From Streptomyces sp. f51 (GTDB lineage: Bacteria > Actinomycetota > Actinomycetes > Streptomycetales > Streptomycetaceae): 64,000 bases of DNA. Below, in pieces: positions 8,589-17,667 of this stretch. The notes under the pieces are model-generated. The model worked only from the letters and a program-made list of their open reading frames with translations, did not search any database and was not told the DNA's origin. The stretch covers positions 5,923,001 through 5,987,000 of the forward strand of contig NZ_CP149798.1 in the NCBI RefSeq assembly GCF_037940415.1, in the 5' to 3' direction. Both the position numbers and the translations under genes were made by a program. The stretch's first letter is position 1. Each line of letters begins with the position of its first letter.

Positions 8589-9452
8589 TCAGAACGGATA
8601 CCAGCGCACCGTCTCGTCGCCGTCCCGCAGCGACGCCACCCGGCGCTCGAACTCGGCCAGCGCCTTGGGGTTCGTCGGCGCGTGCTGGGCGACCCAGGCG
8701 CAGCTGGCGGTCTCGCGGGCACCCCGCAGCACCGAGCAGCCCTCCCACTCCCTGACGTCCCATCCGTACGTCCCGGTGAAGGAGTCGTAGGCCTCGGCGG
8801 GCAGTCCGTAGCGGTCGCGGGACAGGGCCATGACCACGAGATCGTGCTCCCGCAAGTCCTCCGAGACGGTCTCCAGGTCGACCAGGACCGGTCCGTCCGG
8901 GCCGACATGGACGTTGCGGGGCAGCGCGTCGCCGTGGATCGGGCCGGGCGCCAGCCGCGGGGTGAGCGCCGCGGCGGCCGTGGCGAAGCCGTCGCGCCGC
9001 TCCCGCAGATACGCGGCGTCCGCGGGGTCGATCGCCTCGCCGGCCAGCCGCAGCCAGCGCTCCACGCCGCCGAGGAGTTCCCGGGGCGGCAGGGCGAAGG
9101 AAGGTGAGGGCAGCGCGTGCACCACCCGCAGCAGCTCCGCCAGATCGCGCGGCTCGGCGGGACGGACGGCCTCGGGCAGCCGGTGCCACACCGTCACGGG
9201 GTGCCCGTCGACCAGCAGGGCCTCCGGCTCGGCGGCCCGTACGGCGGGGACGCCCGACTCCGCGAGCCAGGCGGCGACGGCCAGTTCCCGGTGTGCCCGG
9301 TCCAGGAGTTCGGCGTCACGCCCCACCTTGACGACCAGATCACCGGCGCCGAACACCGCGTTCTCGCCGAGCGCGAGGAGTGAGGCGTCCCGTGCCGGTC
9401 CCGGCAGCACCTTCGCCGCGGCCAGTACGTCCCGCGCCCGTGCCTCGTCCAT
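8589..9452 (-). CDS. Aminoglycoside phosphotransferase-fold (APH family) protein
   Basis: A 287-residue protein with the APH/choline-kinase fold. The N-lobe has NAVFGAGDLVVKVGRD with the ATP-binding Lys. The catalytic loop is PIHGDALPRNVHV (His-Gly-Asp and Asn), followed by LVDLETVSEDLREHDLVV, a variant of the usual metal-binding ID-E/D segment. Substrate cannot be read from sequence: these stand-alone Streptomyces proteins act on small hydroxylated metabolites as often as on aminoglycosides, and nothing nearby suggests an antibiotic cluster. The ATG at 9450-9452 has GGAGG upstream. Confidence 0.8.
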   Translation of the reverse strand: MDEARARDVLAAAKVLPGPARDASLLALGENAVFGAGDLVVKVGRDAELLDRAHRELAVAAWLAESGVPAVRAAEPEALLVDGHPVTVWHRLPEAVRPAEPRDLAELLRVVHALPSPSFALPPRELLGGVERWLRLAGEAIDPADAAYLRERRDGFATAAAALTPRLAPGPIHGDALPRNVHVGPDGPVLVDLETVSEDLREHDLVVMALSRDRYGLPAEAYDSFTGTYGWDVREWEGCSVLRGARETASCAWVAQHAPTNPKALAEFERRVASLRDGDETVRWYPF

Positions 9453-9564
9453 CGCTCGCCTCCGTGTCCTCGCGTGCCGCCCGCGCGGCCCTCGCACCAC
9501 GACGGCTCCAGGTGCGCGCCGTCCGCCGGTCAGTGTCGCATTCGCCCAGGCCGGACCGGCGAAA

Positions 9565-9605
9565 GGGCCTGCCGGCCCCTCCGCGAGGAGGAGACCGGCA
9601 GGCCC
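9565..9605 (-). terminator. Intrinsic terminator downstream of the MMPL gene
   Basis: An 11-bp perfect stem (9565-9575 with 9595-9605) carries a nested CCTCC/GGAGG stem in its loop. Read on the minus strand it is followed by a short U-tract (TTTC). It lies about 50 nt past the MMPL stop codon. Confidence 0.65.
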
Positions 9606-9652
9606 TGGAGGGGCGAGGTCGGCAGGCCCCGGAGGGCGGGGCCGGAGGCCGG

Positions 9653-11926
9653 CTACACCCCGGCCCGCTCGTCCTGCCGCGCCGGCGCGGCCACGGCCTC
9701 GGGGGCCTCGTCGTGCGTGAGGTCGGGCATCCGGTTCAGCCACTTCGGCAGGTACCAGTTGCGCTCCCCGAGCAGGGCCATCACCGCGGGGAGCAGCACA
9801 CCCCGGATGATCGTCGCGTCGATCAGCACCGCGGCCGCGAGGCCCACACCCATCTGCTTCATGGACTGCATGGACAGCGTTCCGAAGATCGCGAAGACGG
9901 CGACCATGATGACGGCGGCGCTGGTGACGACCCCGGCCGTGGTGACCACCCCGTGCCGGATCGCGTCCTTGGTGCTGCGGCCCCGCATCCGCGCCTCACG
10001 GATCCGGGACACCACGAACACGTGGTAGTCCATCGAGAGCCCGAAGAGGATCACGAACAGGAACAGCGGCAGCCAGGTGACGATGGCGCCGACGCCCGCG
10101 GCGCCCACCAGCGACGCGCCCCAGCCGTGCTGGAAGACCGCGACGAGGATGCCGTACGCGGCGGCGACCGACAGGAGGTTGAGCAGGATCGAGGTGACCG
10201 CGATCGTCAGGGAGCGGAAGGAGAGCAGCATCAGGACGAAGGCGAACACGACCACGAAGGCGAACACCGGGGCCACCGAGCCGATGAGCTGGTCGTTGAA
10301 GTCGTGCGACCCGGCGACCTGGCCGGTGATGGGCGCCTGGAGTCCGTCGACCTTGCCGAGCGTCCGCGGGCGCACCGTGTCGCGCAGCAGTTCCAGGCTC
10401 TTCTCGGCCGTGGCCTGGTCGGAACCGCCGACCAGCGGGACGAAGACGAACGCGACGTTGTCCTTCGCGTGCACCCTGATGTCGACCGGGCCGCGCGAGG
10501 CACCCGAAGTGACCGCCGCCGTACGGAAGTCGGCGAGGGCGGTCTTCACCTCGGCGGCGTTGATGTCCCGAGCCCTGACGACCACCTCGGCCGGCTCGGA
10601 GCCGCCGGGGAAGGCCTCGTTGACCCGGTTGTAGGTGCCGACGATCGACAGCGAGTTGCCGAACTCCTTGTCCAGGGTGAGCTGCTGGGTCTTCATGCCG
10701 AGGGCCGGGGCGGCGATGGCGAGCAGCGCTCCGGTCGCGACGACCAGGGACACGGCGGGCCTGGCGAGCACCACCCGCAGAACGGCGCCCCAGAACCGGC
10801 TGCCCTCGTCGGCAGGGCGGCGCTTGCTCCCGCCGGCGCTCGTGGCGCGCCGCCTGGCCCGGTGCAGGAACGGGACGCGGCCCTTCTCGACCCGGTCGCC
10901 GAGCAGGGAGAGCAGCGCGGGCAGCACGGTGACCGAGCCGACCATGGCGACGGCGACGACCATCAGCGAGGCCAGCCCCATCGCCTCGAACTGGGCGAGC
11001 CCGGTGAACAGCATGCCCGCCATCGCCACGCACACCGTGACCCCGGAGACGATGATGGCGCGGCCACTGGTCGCGGCGGCGATCCGCAGCGCCGTACCGG
11101 CGTCACGGCCCGCCTCGCGCTCCTCGCGCTCGCGCCGCAGGTAGAAGAGGCAGTAGTCGACGCCGACGGCCAGACCCACGAGCAGCATCACGGAGTTGGC
11201 CGTGTCGCTCATCGGCATCAGATGGCTGACGATGCCCATGAGGCCCATCGTCGCCATGATGGCGGTGACCGCGAGCGCCACCGGAAGCAGCGCCGCCACC
11301 AGCGCGCCGAACGCGATCAGCAGGATGCCCAGCGCCACGGGGACGGCGGAGAGCTCGGCCTTCTGGAAGTCGTCGCCGAACGCGTCGTCGTACTGCTTCT
11401 TCATGCTCGCGCCGCCGATCTCCTCGATCCGCAGCCCGGCGTGGTCCTTCTGCACCCCCTTGACGGCGTCGAGCACCGGCGCGACGCGGTCGCCCGCGGT
11501 GTCCGCGTCGCCGCGCATGTCGAACTGGACGAGCGCGCTGCGGCCGTCCTTGGAGATCGTCCTCGTGTCGTAGGGCGAGGTCACGTCGGTGACCCTGCCG
11601 GTGGCGCCGACCGCGTCGACGACCGCCGAGACCGCGCTCCTGAACTCGGCGTCCGTGGCCTTGACGCCCGCGTCCTTCGCCTGGATCAGCACCGTCTCGC
11701 TGGCCGGCTCCTTGATGCCGGCATCCTCGATGATCTTCGCCGCCGTGTGCGTCTCGCCCTTGAGCTGGTCGCTCTCGTTGACGTCGACACGGCCCGCCGC
11801 GGAGCCGGCGCCCATCGCCAGGACGACGAACAGCACCCAGATTCCGACGGCCGCCCATCGGTGGCGGGCGCTCCAGCCGCCTGCTCGCGCGGCGATGCCG
11901 CGCACCCGTGTGTCCGTGTTCCCCAT
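9653..11926 (-). CDS. MMPL-family RND transporter
   Basis: A 757-residue inner-membrane exporter of the MmpL/actinorhodin-exporter type. The first membrane helix (WAAVGIWVLFVVLAMGAGSA) is followed by a large extracytoplasmic loop of about 140 residues, then six helices including the VGLAVGVDYCLFYLRREREE segment. The second half repeats the design, with VILFGLSMDYHVFVVSRIREA matching the conserved GxxxDYxxF motif. Two-fold internal symmetry and length fit the family. Likely cargo is a lipid or hydrophobic metabolite, but no biosynthetic genes adjoin it. The start MGNTDTRVRG (ATG 11924-11926) is preferred over an upstream in-frame ATG because it sits just before the first helix and follows AGGGGG. 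Confidence 0.92.
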   Translation of the reverse strand: MGNTDTRVRGIAARAGGWSARHRWAAVGIWVLFVVLAMGAGSAAGRVDVNESDQLKGETHTAAKIIEDAGIKEPASETVLIQAKDAGVKATDAEFRSAVSAVVDAVGATGRVTDVTSPYDTRTISKDGRSALVQFDMRGDADTAGDRVAPVLDAVKGVQKDHAGLRIEEIGGASMKKQYDDAFGDDFQKAELSAVPVALGILLIAFGALVAALLPVALAVTAIMATMGLMGIVSHLMPMSDTANSVMLLVGLAVGVDYCLFYLRREREEREAGRDAGTALRIAAATSGRAIIVSGVTVCVAMAGMLFTGLAQFEAMGLASLMVVAVAMVGSVTVLPALLSLLGDRVEKGRVPFLHRARRRATSAGGSKRRPADEGSRFWGAVLRVVLARPAVSLVVATGALLAIAAPALGMKTQQLTLDKEFGNSLSIVGTYNRVNEAFPGGSEPAEVVVRARDINAAEVKTALADFRTAAVTSGASRGPVDIRVHAKDNVAFVFVPLVGGSDQATAEKSLELLRDTVRPRTLGKVDGLQAPITGQVAGSHDFNDQLIGSVAPVFAFVVVFAFVLMLLSFRSLTIAVTSILLNLLSVAAAYGILVAVFQHGWGASLVGAAGVGAIVTWLPLFLFVILFGLSMDYHVFVVSRIREARMRGRSTKDAIRHGVVTTAGVVTSAAVIMVAVFAIFGTLSMQSMKQMGVGLAAAVLIDATIIRGVLLPAVMALLGERNWYLPKWLNRMPDLTHDEAPEAVAAPARQDERAGV

Positions 11927-12211
11927 GACGGGCCTGCCCCCTTGAGCACGGTGACAGCCCCCTGCCGCCACCTTCCTCATCGAAGGTATGGGCCCCGTAA
12001 GCCCGTCTCCTCGTACTGTCCGGTGAATCGCCGTGCCTCCCGCTCCTCCCCGCGGACCCCGTGTCCTCCGTACTGGGGAGGACAGAAGCCCCTTACACGT
12101 AACGGCACTTCTCGGGGACGCAGCTCAGGGACCGGCCCGGCCCGCGGCAGGGATGGACGGCTCCCCGCGTCACGGCCGTCGCGCCCGCGCCCCGGCGCAG
12201 GGCGCCCGGCC

Positions 12212-12217
12212 TATGGT
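12212..12217 (+). promoter_or_regulatory. -10 box for a leaderless start of the DUF1697 gene
   Basis: TATGGT followed by exactly 6 nt and then the ATG at 12224 places the predicted transcription start on the start codon. No Shine-Dalgarno sequence is present. The 297-nt spacer upstream also holds TTACACGTAA near 12093, a short palindrome of unknown role, and nothing else recognised. Confidence 0.5.
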
Positions 12218-12223
12218 GTGCGG

Positions 12224-12772
12224 ATGACGACGACGTACGCGGCGCTCTTGCGCGGCATCAACGTGGGCGGTGCGAAGAAGGTGCCGATGGCCGAGCTGCG
12301 CACCCTGATGGAAGGGCTCGGGTACGGCGACGTCCGCACCTATCTCCAGAGCGGGAACGCGGTGTTCAGCAGCGGTGCGGGGGACGAGGAGTCGCTCGCC
12401 GCCGAGCTCTCCGGAGCCATCGCGGAACACTTCGGCTTCGAGGTCGGCGTACTCGTCCGCGATCACGCCTATCTGCGGGCCGTGCGGGAGGCGTGCCCGT
12501 TCCCGGCCGCCGAGCTGGAGGCCAAGCAGCTGCACATCACGTACTTCTCGCACCCGGTCGACGCCGAGCGCTTCTCCTCCGTCGAACCCGCGGCCTTCCT
12601 CCCCGAGGAGTTCCGCCTCGGTGACCGTGTCCTCTACCTCTACGCCCCCGACGGCCTCGGCCGCTCCAAGCTGGCGGAGACCCTGGGCAAGGCGAGACTG
12701 CTCAAGGGCGTCCTCGCCACCACCCGGAACTGGAACACGGTCGTCAAACTGGAGGAGCTGACCGGTGCTTGA
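12224..12772 (+). CDS. DUF1697 family protein
   Basis: A 182-residue cytoplasmic protein that opens with the family hallmark AALLRGINVGGAKKVPMAELRTLMEGLGY followed by the TYLQSGNAVF motif. The C-terminal half contains APDGLGRSKL and ATTRNWNTVVKLEEL, also typical. DUF1697 proteins have no established biochemical function. The gene is probably translated from a leaderless mRNA. Its end overlaps the next gene by 8 nt, which suggests translational coupling to an NTF2-like partner. Confidence 0.9.
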   Translation: MTTTYAALLRGINVGGAKKVPMAELRTLMEGLGYGDVRTYLQSGNAVFSSGAGDEESLAAELSGAIAEHFGFEVGVLVRDHAYLRAVREACPFPAAELEAKQLHITYFSHPVDAERFSSVEPAAFLPEEFRLGDRVLYLYAPDGLGRSKLAETLGKARLLKGVLATTRNWNTVVKLEELTGA

Positions 12773-13172
12773 GCGCAATGCCGCCGTCGAGGCCGCCATC
12801 GAGGGCGAACTGCGCCTGCTCGACCCGGCGGTGCGCCGCTCGGCCGACCTCGTCGCCGCTCTGCTGCACCCCGAGTTCTACGAGTTCGGGGCGTCCGGAC
12901 GCATCTGGGACCGCGCCGCGACGGTCGCCCTGCTCGCCGCCGGGACGGAGGACGGCAGCCGCACCACGACCTCGCATGTGAGGGGGGTGCAGCTCGCGCC
13001 CGACCTGGTCCATCTGACCTTCGACACGGACAACAACGGCCGCCGGGCGCACCGGAGTTCGCTGTGGCGGCTCCTCGGGGACGACTGGCTCCTGTACTTC
13101 CACCAGGGCACCCCGTACGGTCCCGCCGACGCCGTCGCGTTCGTCCAGGAACCGGCGACCCCCGGTCCGTAG
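12765..13172 (+). CDS. NTF2-like (DUF4440) protein
   Basis: A 135-residue NTF2/SnoaL-fold protein. The pattern ELRLLDPAVRRSADLVAALLHPEFYEFGASGRIWDR, then SSLWRLLGDDWLLYFHQGTPY is characteristic of DUF4440 proteins, a cone-shaped pocket fold used by small enzymes and ligand binders. Substrate is unknown. The GTG start at 12765 lies inside the end of the DUF1697 gene, so the two are almost certainly cotranscribed and coupled. Confidence 0.85.
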   Translation: MLERNAAVEAAIEGELRLLDPAVRRSADLVAALLHPEFYEFGASGRIWDRAATVALLAAGTEDGSRTTTSHVRGVQLAPDLVHLTFDTDNNGRRAHRSSLWRLLGDDWLLYFHQGTPYGPADAVAFVQEPATPGP

Positions 13173-13294
13173 CGTGGACGCCGTGGACGCACTGGGACGA
13201 GGTGTGCGCGAGCGCCGCGACCCGGGTCCGGACCGGAGAATTGGCCCACGTTCTCCGTGCGGAATTGGGCCGGGTTTCCGTGCCACCGCGCCAC

Positions 13295-13300
13295 TAGCCT
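13295..13300 (+). promoter_or_regulatory. -10 box for a leaderless start of the DsbA-type gene
   Basis: TAGCCT with a 7-nt gap to the ATG at 13308 and no Shine-Dalgarno sequence. Just upstream, AATTGGCCC (13239) and AATTGGGCC (13263) form a direct repeat that could be an activator or -35-region element. Confidence 0.45.
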
Positions 13301-13307
13301 CGACGGT

Positions 13308-13925
13308 ATGACAACCACCGCGCCCACCCGGGTCGACTTCTGGTTCGACCCCGCCTGCCCCTTCGCCTGGATCACCTCGCGCTGGATCCTGGAGGTCGAG
13401 CGGCACCGCCCGCTCGACCTCAGGTTCCACGCCATGAGCCTGTACCTGCACAACACCGGCAACGAACTGCCCGACTGGTACCGGGATCTGGTGGACCGGT
13501 CCATCGGTCCGGTGCGGGTCGCGGTGGCCGCGGCCGAGGCACACGGCGAGAAGGTGCTGCGCGACCTCTACACCGCCCTCGGCACCCGCATCCACCAGCG
13601 CGGGATGAAGGACTTCGACAAGGTGACCGCCGAGGCGCTCGCCGAGCTCGGACTCCCGGCCGCCCTCGCCGGGGCGGCCCAGGACACCTCGTACGACGAG
13701 GCGGTGCGCCGCAGCCATGACGCCGGCACCGAGGCGGACACCGGGGCCTATGTCGGCACCCCCACCCTCCACGTCGACGGAACGGTGTGGTTCGGCCCCG
13801 TGCTCCGCGCCGTCCCGCGCGGCGAGAAGGCCGCCGAACTCTTCGACAGCTTCCGTGTCCTCGCCGCCCACCCCGACTTCTTCGAACTCAAGCGGACCAG
13901 GACCGGCGGCCTCTCCTTCGACTGA
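13308..13925 (+). CDS. DsbA-family mycothiol-dependent oxidoreductase (Rv2466c-like)
   Basis: A 205-residue thioredoxin-fold protein. The N-terminal DFWFDPACPFAWITSRW carries the single active-site Cys in a CPFAW context, as in the mycothiol-dependent reductase Rv2466c, rather than the CXXC of classical DsbA. The VGTPTLHVDGTVWFGPVL segment supplies the cis-Pro loop. It has no signal peptide, so it is cytoplasmic and likely uses mycothiol to reduce disulfides or nitro compounds during oxidative stress. Predicted leaderless transcript. Confidence 0.85.
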   Translation: MTTTAPTRVDFWFDPACPFAWITSRWILEVERHRPLDLRFHAMSLYLHNTGNELPDWYRDLVDRSIGPVRVAVAAAEAHGEKVLRDLYTALGTRIHQRGMKDFDKVTAEALAELGLPAALAGAAQDTSYDEAVRRSHDAGTEADTGAYVGTPTLHVDGTVWFGPVLRAVPRGEKAAELFDSFRVLAAHPDFFELKRTRTGGLSFD

Positions 13926-13954
13926 CCGGGCCCGGAGGGGACGCCGTACGGGGC

Positions 13955-14701
13955 TCAGGCGCCCAGGGCGGCCAGCGACGGCATCCGCGCCTCGTCGTAG
14001 CGGTCCAGCAGGACCCGCGCGACCTCCGGGGCGGGACCGAGGACGTCGCCGAGCACGTCCGCCCCTGCGGCGCCCCGGGCGATGCGGTCCGGCAGGAAAC
14101 CGGGGGCCAGGACGTACGGGGCGACGGCGACGCGTTCGCAGCCGAGGGCACGCAGCTCACGGACCGCGTCCTCGGTGCGGGGAAGGGCCGCGGAGGCGAA
14201 CGCGGGCCGCACGGCGCACCAACCGGTGTGCCGCCACTCCCGCGCGATGTCAGCGATCACCGCGATCGCCTCCGGGTCGGTGGACCCGGCCGAGGCCAGC
14301 ACGACCCCGGTCCGGGACGTGTCGGCGGGCGCGAGCCCGGCCTCGTACAGCCGTCGTTCGAGCGCGGCCGTCAGCAGCGGGGACGGGCCGAGCACCTCCG
14401 CCTGCCGGATCCGCAGCCGCGACGGCGCCTCGCGCAGCACCGCCGGGATGTCCGACTTGGCGTGGAAGGCGCGGGTCAGCAGCAGCGGCAGCGCCACCAC
14501 GTCGCGCACCCCCTCCGCGGCCAGCGACGTCAGCACCCCCTGCACGGAGGGGATGTTGAAATCGAGGAACCCGGTCTCCACGCGCAGGCCCGGGCGCTGG
14601 GCGCGCACCCTTCGCACCAGGGCGTGCACCGTCGCGGCGTGCCGCGGATCGCGGCTGCCGTGGGCGATGACGACGAGGACGGGACGCTCGGGCCTGCTCA
14701 T
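13955..14701 (-). CDS. Sirohydrochlorin chelatase-like protein (CbiX/SirB family)
   Basis: A 248-residue class II chelatase with two CbiX-like halves. The N-terminal VLVVIAHGSRDPRHAATVHALV holds the metal-binding His, and the central VRDVVALPLLLTRAFHAKSDIP matches the second conserved His region. It is the last gene of the leftward sulfur operon, starting 7 nt after ssuC. Siroheme is the cofactor of the sulfite reductase at the operon's head, so insertion of Fe2+ into sirohydrochlorin is the natural role. Cobalt chelation cannot be excluded. Confidence 0.85.
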   Translation of the reverse strand: MSRPERPVLVVIAHGSRDPRHAATVHALVRRVRAQRPGLRVETGFLDFNIPSVQGVLTSLAAEGVRDVVALPLLLTRAFHAKSDIPAVLREAPSRLRIRQAEVLGPSPLLTAALERRLYEAGLAPADTSRTGVVLASAGSTDPEAIAVIADIAREWRHTGWCAVRPAFASAALPRTEDAVRELRALGCERVAVAPYVLAPGFLPDRIARGAAGADVLGDVLGPAPEVARVLLDRYDEARMPSLAALGA

Positions 14702-14708
14702 GACGGGG

Positions 14709-15608
14709 TCAGCCCTTCACCAGGAGTCCGCGGCTGCGCAGCACCCACCGCTCCACCGGACTGAAGACGATCAGGTCGATGGCGATGCCGACGAACAGGA
14801 TGAGGAAGATGGCCAGGAAGACCATCGGCATGGAGCTGGCGTTGCGGCCGTTCTCCAGCAGCTGGCCGAGGCCCACCCCGAGGTCGGGGGAGGAGGCGAT
14901 GATCTCCGCGGCCATCAGGGAGCGCCAGGAGAACGCCCAGCCCTGCTTCAGACCGGCCAGATAGCCCGGCAGCGCGGCCGGCATCACGATGTGCCAGGTC
15001 CCGCGCAGGCCCGTCGCGCCCATCGTGCGGCCCGCCCGCAGGAACAGCGGGGGCACCTGGTCCACGCCCGACACCAGGCCGTTGGCGATGGAGGGGACCG
15101 CGCCGAGCAGGATCACCGCGTACATCATCGAGTTGTTCAGGCCGAGCCAGATCACCGCCGGCGGCACCCACGCCACTGACGGCAGGGACTGAAGGCCCGA
15201 CAGGATCGGGCCGATCGCGGCGCGCACGAACTTCACCCGGGCCACCAGCAGGCCCAGCGGGGTCCCGATCACCAGGGCGAACAGGAAGCCGAGCAGACCG
15301 CGCGAGACGCTCGTCCAGATGTAGTCGAGCAGGGTGCCTTCGAGCCAGGCGTTCTTGACCTCGCCCCACACGTCGGCGGGCGAGGGCAGCTTGGTCGGGT
15401 CGTCGACGATCTTGAAGGTGATCAGTGCCTGCCAGGCGGCCAGGACGATCACGAACGCGACCAGCGGCGGCAGCACCTTCTCCCGGAACGTCGTCCCGAA
15501 GGAGCGCCGGCCGGCGACGGAGGACTCCAGCGCGTCGAGGCCCGCCTCCAGCCCGCCGAGCCCGGTGTCCTTGACGTCCGCGTCGGACTTCGTCTCAGTG
15601 CTGGCCAT
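14709..15608 (-). CDS. ssuC: Sulfonate/taurine-type ABC transporter permease
   Basis: A 299-residue BPD-type inner-membrane permease with about six helices. The ATP-binding-cassette contact motif reads RAGRTMGATGLRGTWHIVMPAALPGYLAGLKQGWAFSW (the EAA loop, here AG...MGA...P). It pairs with the ssuB-like ATPase upstream, whose stop codon it overlaps by 14 nt, and with the lipoprotein binding protein before that. The start MASTETKSD (15608) has GGGGAG on the leader side. The substrate is inferred to be an aliphatic sulfonate from the operon context and family; nitrate and riboflavin transporters share the fold. Confidence 0.88.
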   Translation of the reverse strand: MASTETKSDADVKDTGLGGLEAGLDALESSVAGRRSFGTTFREKVLPPLVAFVIVLAAWQALITFKIVDDPTKLPSPADVWGEVKNAWLEGTLLDYIWTSVSRGLLGFLFALVIGTPLGLLVARVKFVRAAIGPILSGLQSLPSVAWVPPAVIWLGLNNSMMYAVILLGAVPSIANGLVSGVDQVPPLFLRAGRTMGATGLRGTWHIVMPAALPGYLAGLKQGWAFSWRSLMAAEIIASSPDLGVGLGQLLENGRNASSMPMVFLAIFLILFVGIAIDLIVFSPVERWVLRSRGLLVKG

Positions 15609-16383
15609 GACGGCGGATCTCCCCACGCAGTTCTTCGGTGATCTCGATGGACAGCTCCGCCACGGGAGCGTCCTCGATACGGCGCGGCTGCGGGATGTCC
15701 ACCCGCCACTCGCGGGCGACGCGGCCCGGGCGGGAGGACAGCAGGACCACGCGCTGGGCGAGCCTGACGGCCTCGCGGACGTTGTGCGTGACGAAGAGGA
15801 CGGACACTCCCGTCTCGCGCCAGATCCGGGTCAGTTCGTCGTGCAGCACGTCCCTGGTGATGGCGTCCAGCGCCGCGAACGGCTCGTCCATCAGCAGGAT
15901 CTGGCTGTCCTGGGCGAGCGCCCTGGCCATCGCCACGCGCTGGCGCATACCCCCGGACAGCTCGTGCACCCGCTTGCCGTACGCGCCCTTCAGCCGGACG
16001 AGTTCGAGCAGTTCCTCGGCCCGCTCGCGCCGCCCGGCCTTCGGAACTCCCCTGAGCCGCAGGGCGAGTTCGATGTTCTTGCCCGCGGTCAGCCACGGGA
16101 AGAGGGCGTGCTCCTGGAACATCAGGGCGGGGCGCCCGTTGGTCGATATGGTGCCGGCCGAGGGCTGGTCGAGACCCGCGACCAGGTTCAGCAGTGTGGA
16201 CTTGCCGCACCCCGAGGCCCCCAGGAGGGTGACGAACTCGCCCGGCGCGACATCGAGGGTGATGTCGTCGAGGACGAGCTGGGGCCCCGCGGGTCCGGCG
16301 AAGGACTTCGAGACGTGCTCGATGCGGGCGGCGTACTCGGTCGTGTCGGCGCCGTCGGCGGCCTTGGCGAGCGTCGTTGCCAT
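15595..16383 (-). CDS. ssuB: Sulfonate/taurine-type ABC transporter ATP-binding protein
   Basis: A 262-residue ABC ATPase with all motifs: Walker A GASGCGKST, Q-loop MFQEHALFPWL, signature LSGGMRQRVAMARAL, Walker B ILLMDEPFAALD and switch His in LFVTHNVREAV. It powers the SsuABC-like importer. The ATG at 16381-16383 is chosen over an in-frame ATG at 16407 because AGGAGGTG sits about 6 nt before it; the longer start would bury this ribosome site in the coding sequence. It lies 36 nt after ssuA and overlaps ssuC by 14 nt. Confidence 0.9.
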   Translation of the reverse strand: MATTLAKAADGADTTEYAARIEHVSKSFAGPAGPQLVLDDITLDVAPGEFVTLLGASGCGKSTLLNLVAGLDQPSAGTISTNGRPALMFQEHALFPWLTAGKNIELALRLRGVPKAGRRERAEELLELVRLKGAYGKRVHELSGGMRQRVAMARALAQDSQILLMDEPFAALDAITRDVLHDELTRIWRETGVSVLFVTHNVREAVRLAQRVVLLSSRPGRVAREWRVDIPQPRRIEDAPVAELSIEITEELRGEIRRHGQH

Positions 16384-16419
16384 GGTCGTCACCTCCTGGG
16401 AACTCATCGGGATCCGGGC

Positions 16420-17541
16420 TTACTTGACGCCGAGACCGGCGTCGTCGACCTTGCTCTCACCCGCGGCGGCCAGGACCTTGTTCAGCAGCGTCAGGTCGTA
16501 GATGCTGGTCAGGTTCGGCTTGTCCAGGAGACCGGCCTTGACCGCGTGCTGCGCCTCGGTGCTCAGCGTGGAGGCCAGCGGGTCGTCGGTGATCTGGATG
16601 GACTTCCAGGCCGGGTCGAGGACGTTCGCCGGCAGCGCCTTGCCCGAGTCGGCCTCCAGCTGCTTGTTCGCGGCGGCCTTGGCCTCGTCCGGGTTGGCGT
16701 TGATCCACTTGTTCGTCTCGACGGAGCCCTTCAGGACCGCCTCGACGACCTTCGGGTGCTCCTTGAGGAACTTCTGCGACACGATGATGTTCGTGATCAC
16801 GAACTTCTTGTCGGGCCACAGGTCCGACTCGTCGAGCAGCACCTTGCCGCCCTCGGCGACCAGCTTGGACGCGGTCGGCTCCGGCACCCAGGCGCCGTCG
16901 ATGGAACCGGACTTGTAGGCGTCCGGGGTGATCTTGTTGTCGGTGCGGACCACCGACACGTCACCCTTGCCGCTCTGCGCGTCGACCTTCCAGCCCTGCT
17001 CCGCGGCCCAGTTGAGGAACGCGACGTCCTGCGTGTTGCCGAGCTGCGGGGTCGCGATCTTCTTGCCCTTGACGTCCTTCAGGGACTTGATCTTCTTGGG
17101 GTTCACGACGAGCTTGACGCCGCCCGAGGCCGAACCGCCGATGATCCGGAGGCTCTTGCCCTCGGACTTCGTGAAACCGTTGATGGACGGCGAGGGGCCG
17201 ATCCAGCCGATGTCGATGGAGCCCGAGTTGAGCGCCTCGATCTCGGAGGGCCCGGCGTTGAAGATCTGGTACTTCGCCTGCGTGGCGCCGAGCTCCTTCT
17301 GGAAGAAGCCCTTCTGGTTGCCGACCAGCGCGGTGGCGTGCGTCAGGTTGCCGAAGTAGCCGATCTTCACGGAGTCGACTCCGTCGATCTTCTTCGACCC
17401 GGCGGCGACCTTGGCCGCGGCGTTGTCGTCCTTCGCGTCGGAGCCGTAGCTGCACGCGGCGAGGGTGAGGAGGGGAAGAGCGGTGACGAGGGCGATACCG
17501 CGGCCGAGCAGCTTGGTGCGCGTGGAGCGGATGGCAGACAC
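16420..17541 (-). CDS. ssuA: Sulfonate-type ABC transporter substrate-binding lipoprotein
   Basis: A 373-residue SsuA/TauA-family (NMT1-like) solute-binding protein. The N-terminus has a lipoprotein signal ending LLTLAAC, with Cys about residue 29 as the lipidated residue. The mature part shows VKIGYFGNLTHATALVGNQKGFF, then FNAGPSEIEALNSGSIDIGWIGPSPSINGF, the usual ligand-cleft region. The GTG at 17539-17541 follows GAGAGGA. As the first transporter gene after cysN it links external organosulfur uptake to the reductive pathway. The exact ligand (taurine, alkanesulfonate or sulfate ester) is not readable. Confidence 0.88.
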   Translation of the reverse strand: MSAIRSTRTKLLGRGIALVTALPLLTLAACSYGSDAKDDNAAAKVAAGSKKIDGVDSVKIGYFGNLTHATALVGNQKGFFQKELGATQAKYQIFNAGPSEIEALNSGSIDIGWIGPSPSINGFTKSEGKSLRIIGGSASGGVKLVVNPKKIKSLKDVKGKKIATPQLGNTQDVAFLNWAAEQGWKVDAQSGKGDVSVVRTDNKITPDAYKSGSIDGAWVPEPTASKLVAEGGKVLLDESDLWPDKKFVITNIIVSQKFLKEHPKVVEAVLKGSVETNKWINANPDEAKAAANKQLEADSGKALPANVLDPAWKSIQITDDPLASTLSTEAQHAVKAGLLDKPNLTSIYDLTLLNKVLAAAGESKVDDAGLGVK

Positions 17542-17667
17542 GGGAGGTGTTCCTCTCGGTGGCCCGGCGGTCACGCCTTTCTCAGGTCGTGGCCGGGAGG
17601 TCGGCAGGTCTTCGTCGTAACTGAGACGTCAGGTGGGGGGACGGGGCGCGCAGGCAGTGCGCGTACG

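Noticed and set aside
8589..9452. Aminoglycoside resistance gene
   Set aside because: The APH fold is clear, but the metal-binding segment is atypical and there is no antibiotic cluster; a general small-molecule kinase is as likely.
9380..12772. A rightward open frame of over 1,100 codons through the MMPL region
   Set aside because: It is antisense to a clear MMPL transporter and encodes low-complexity Arg/Gly/His sequence; it stays open only because stop codons are rare at this G+C. Only its last 182 codons (DUF1697) are real.
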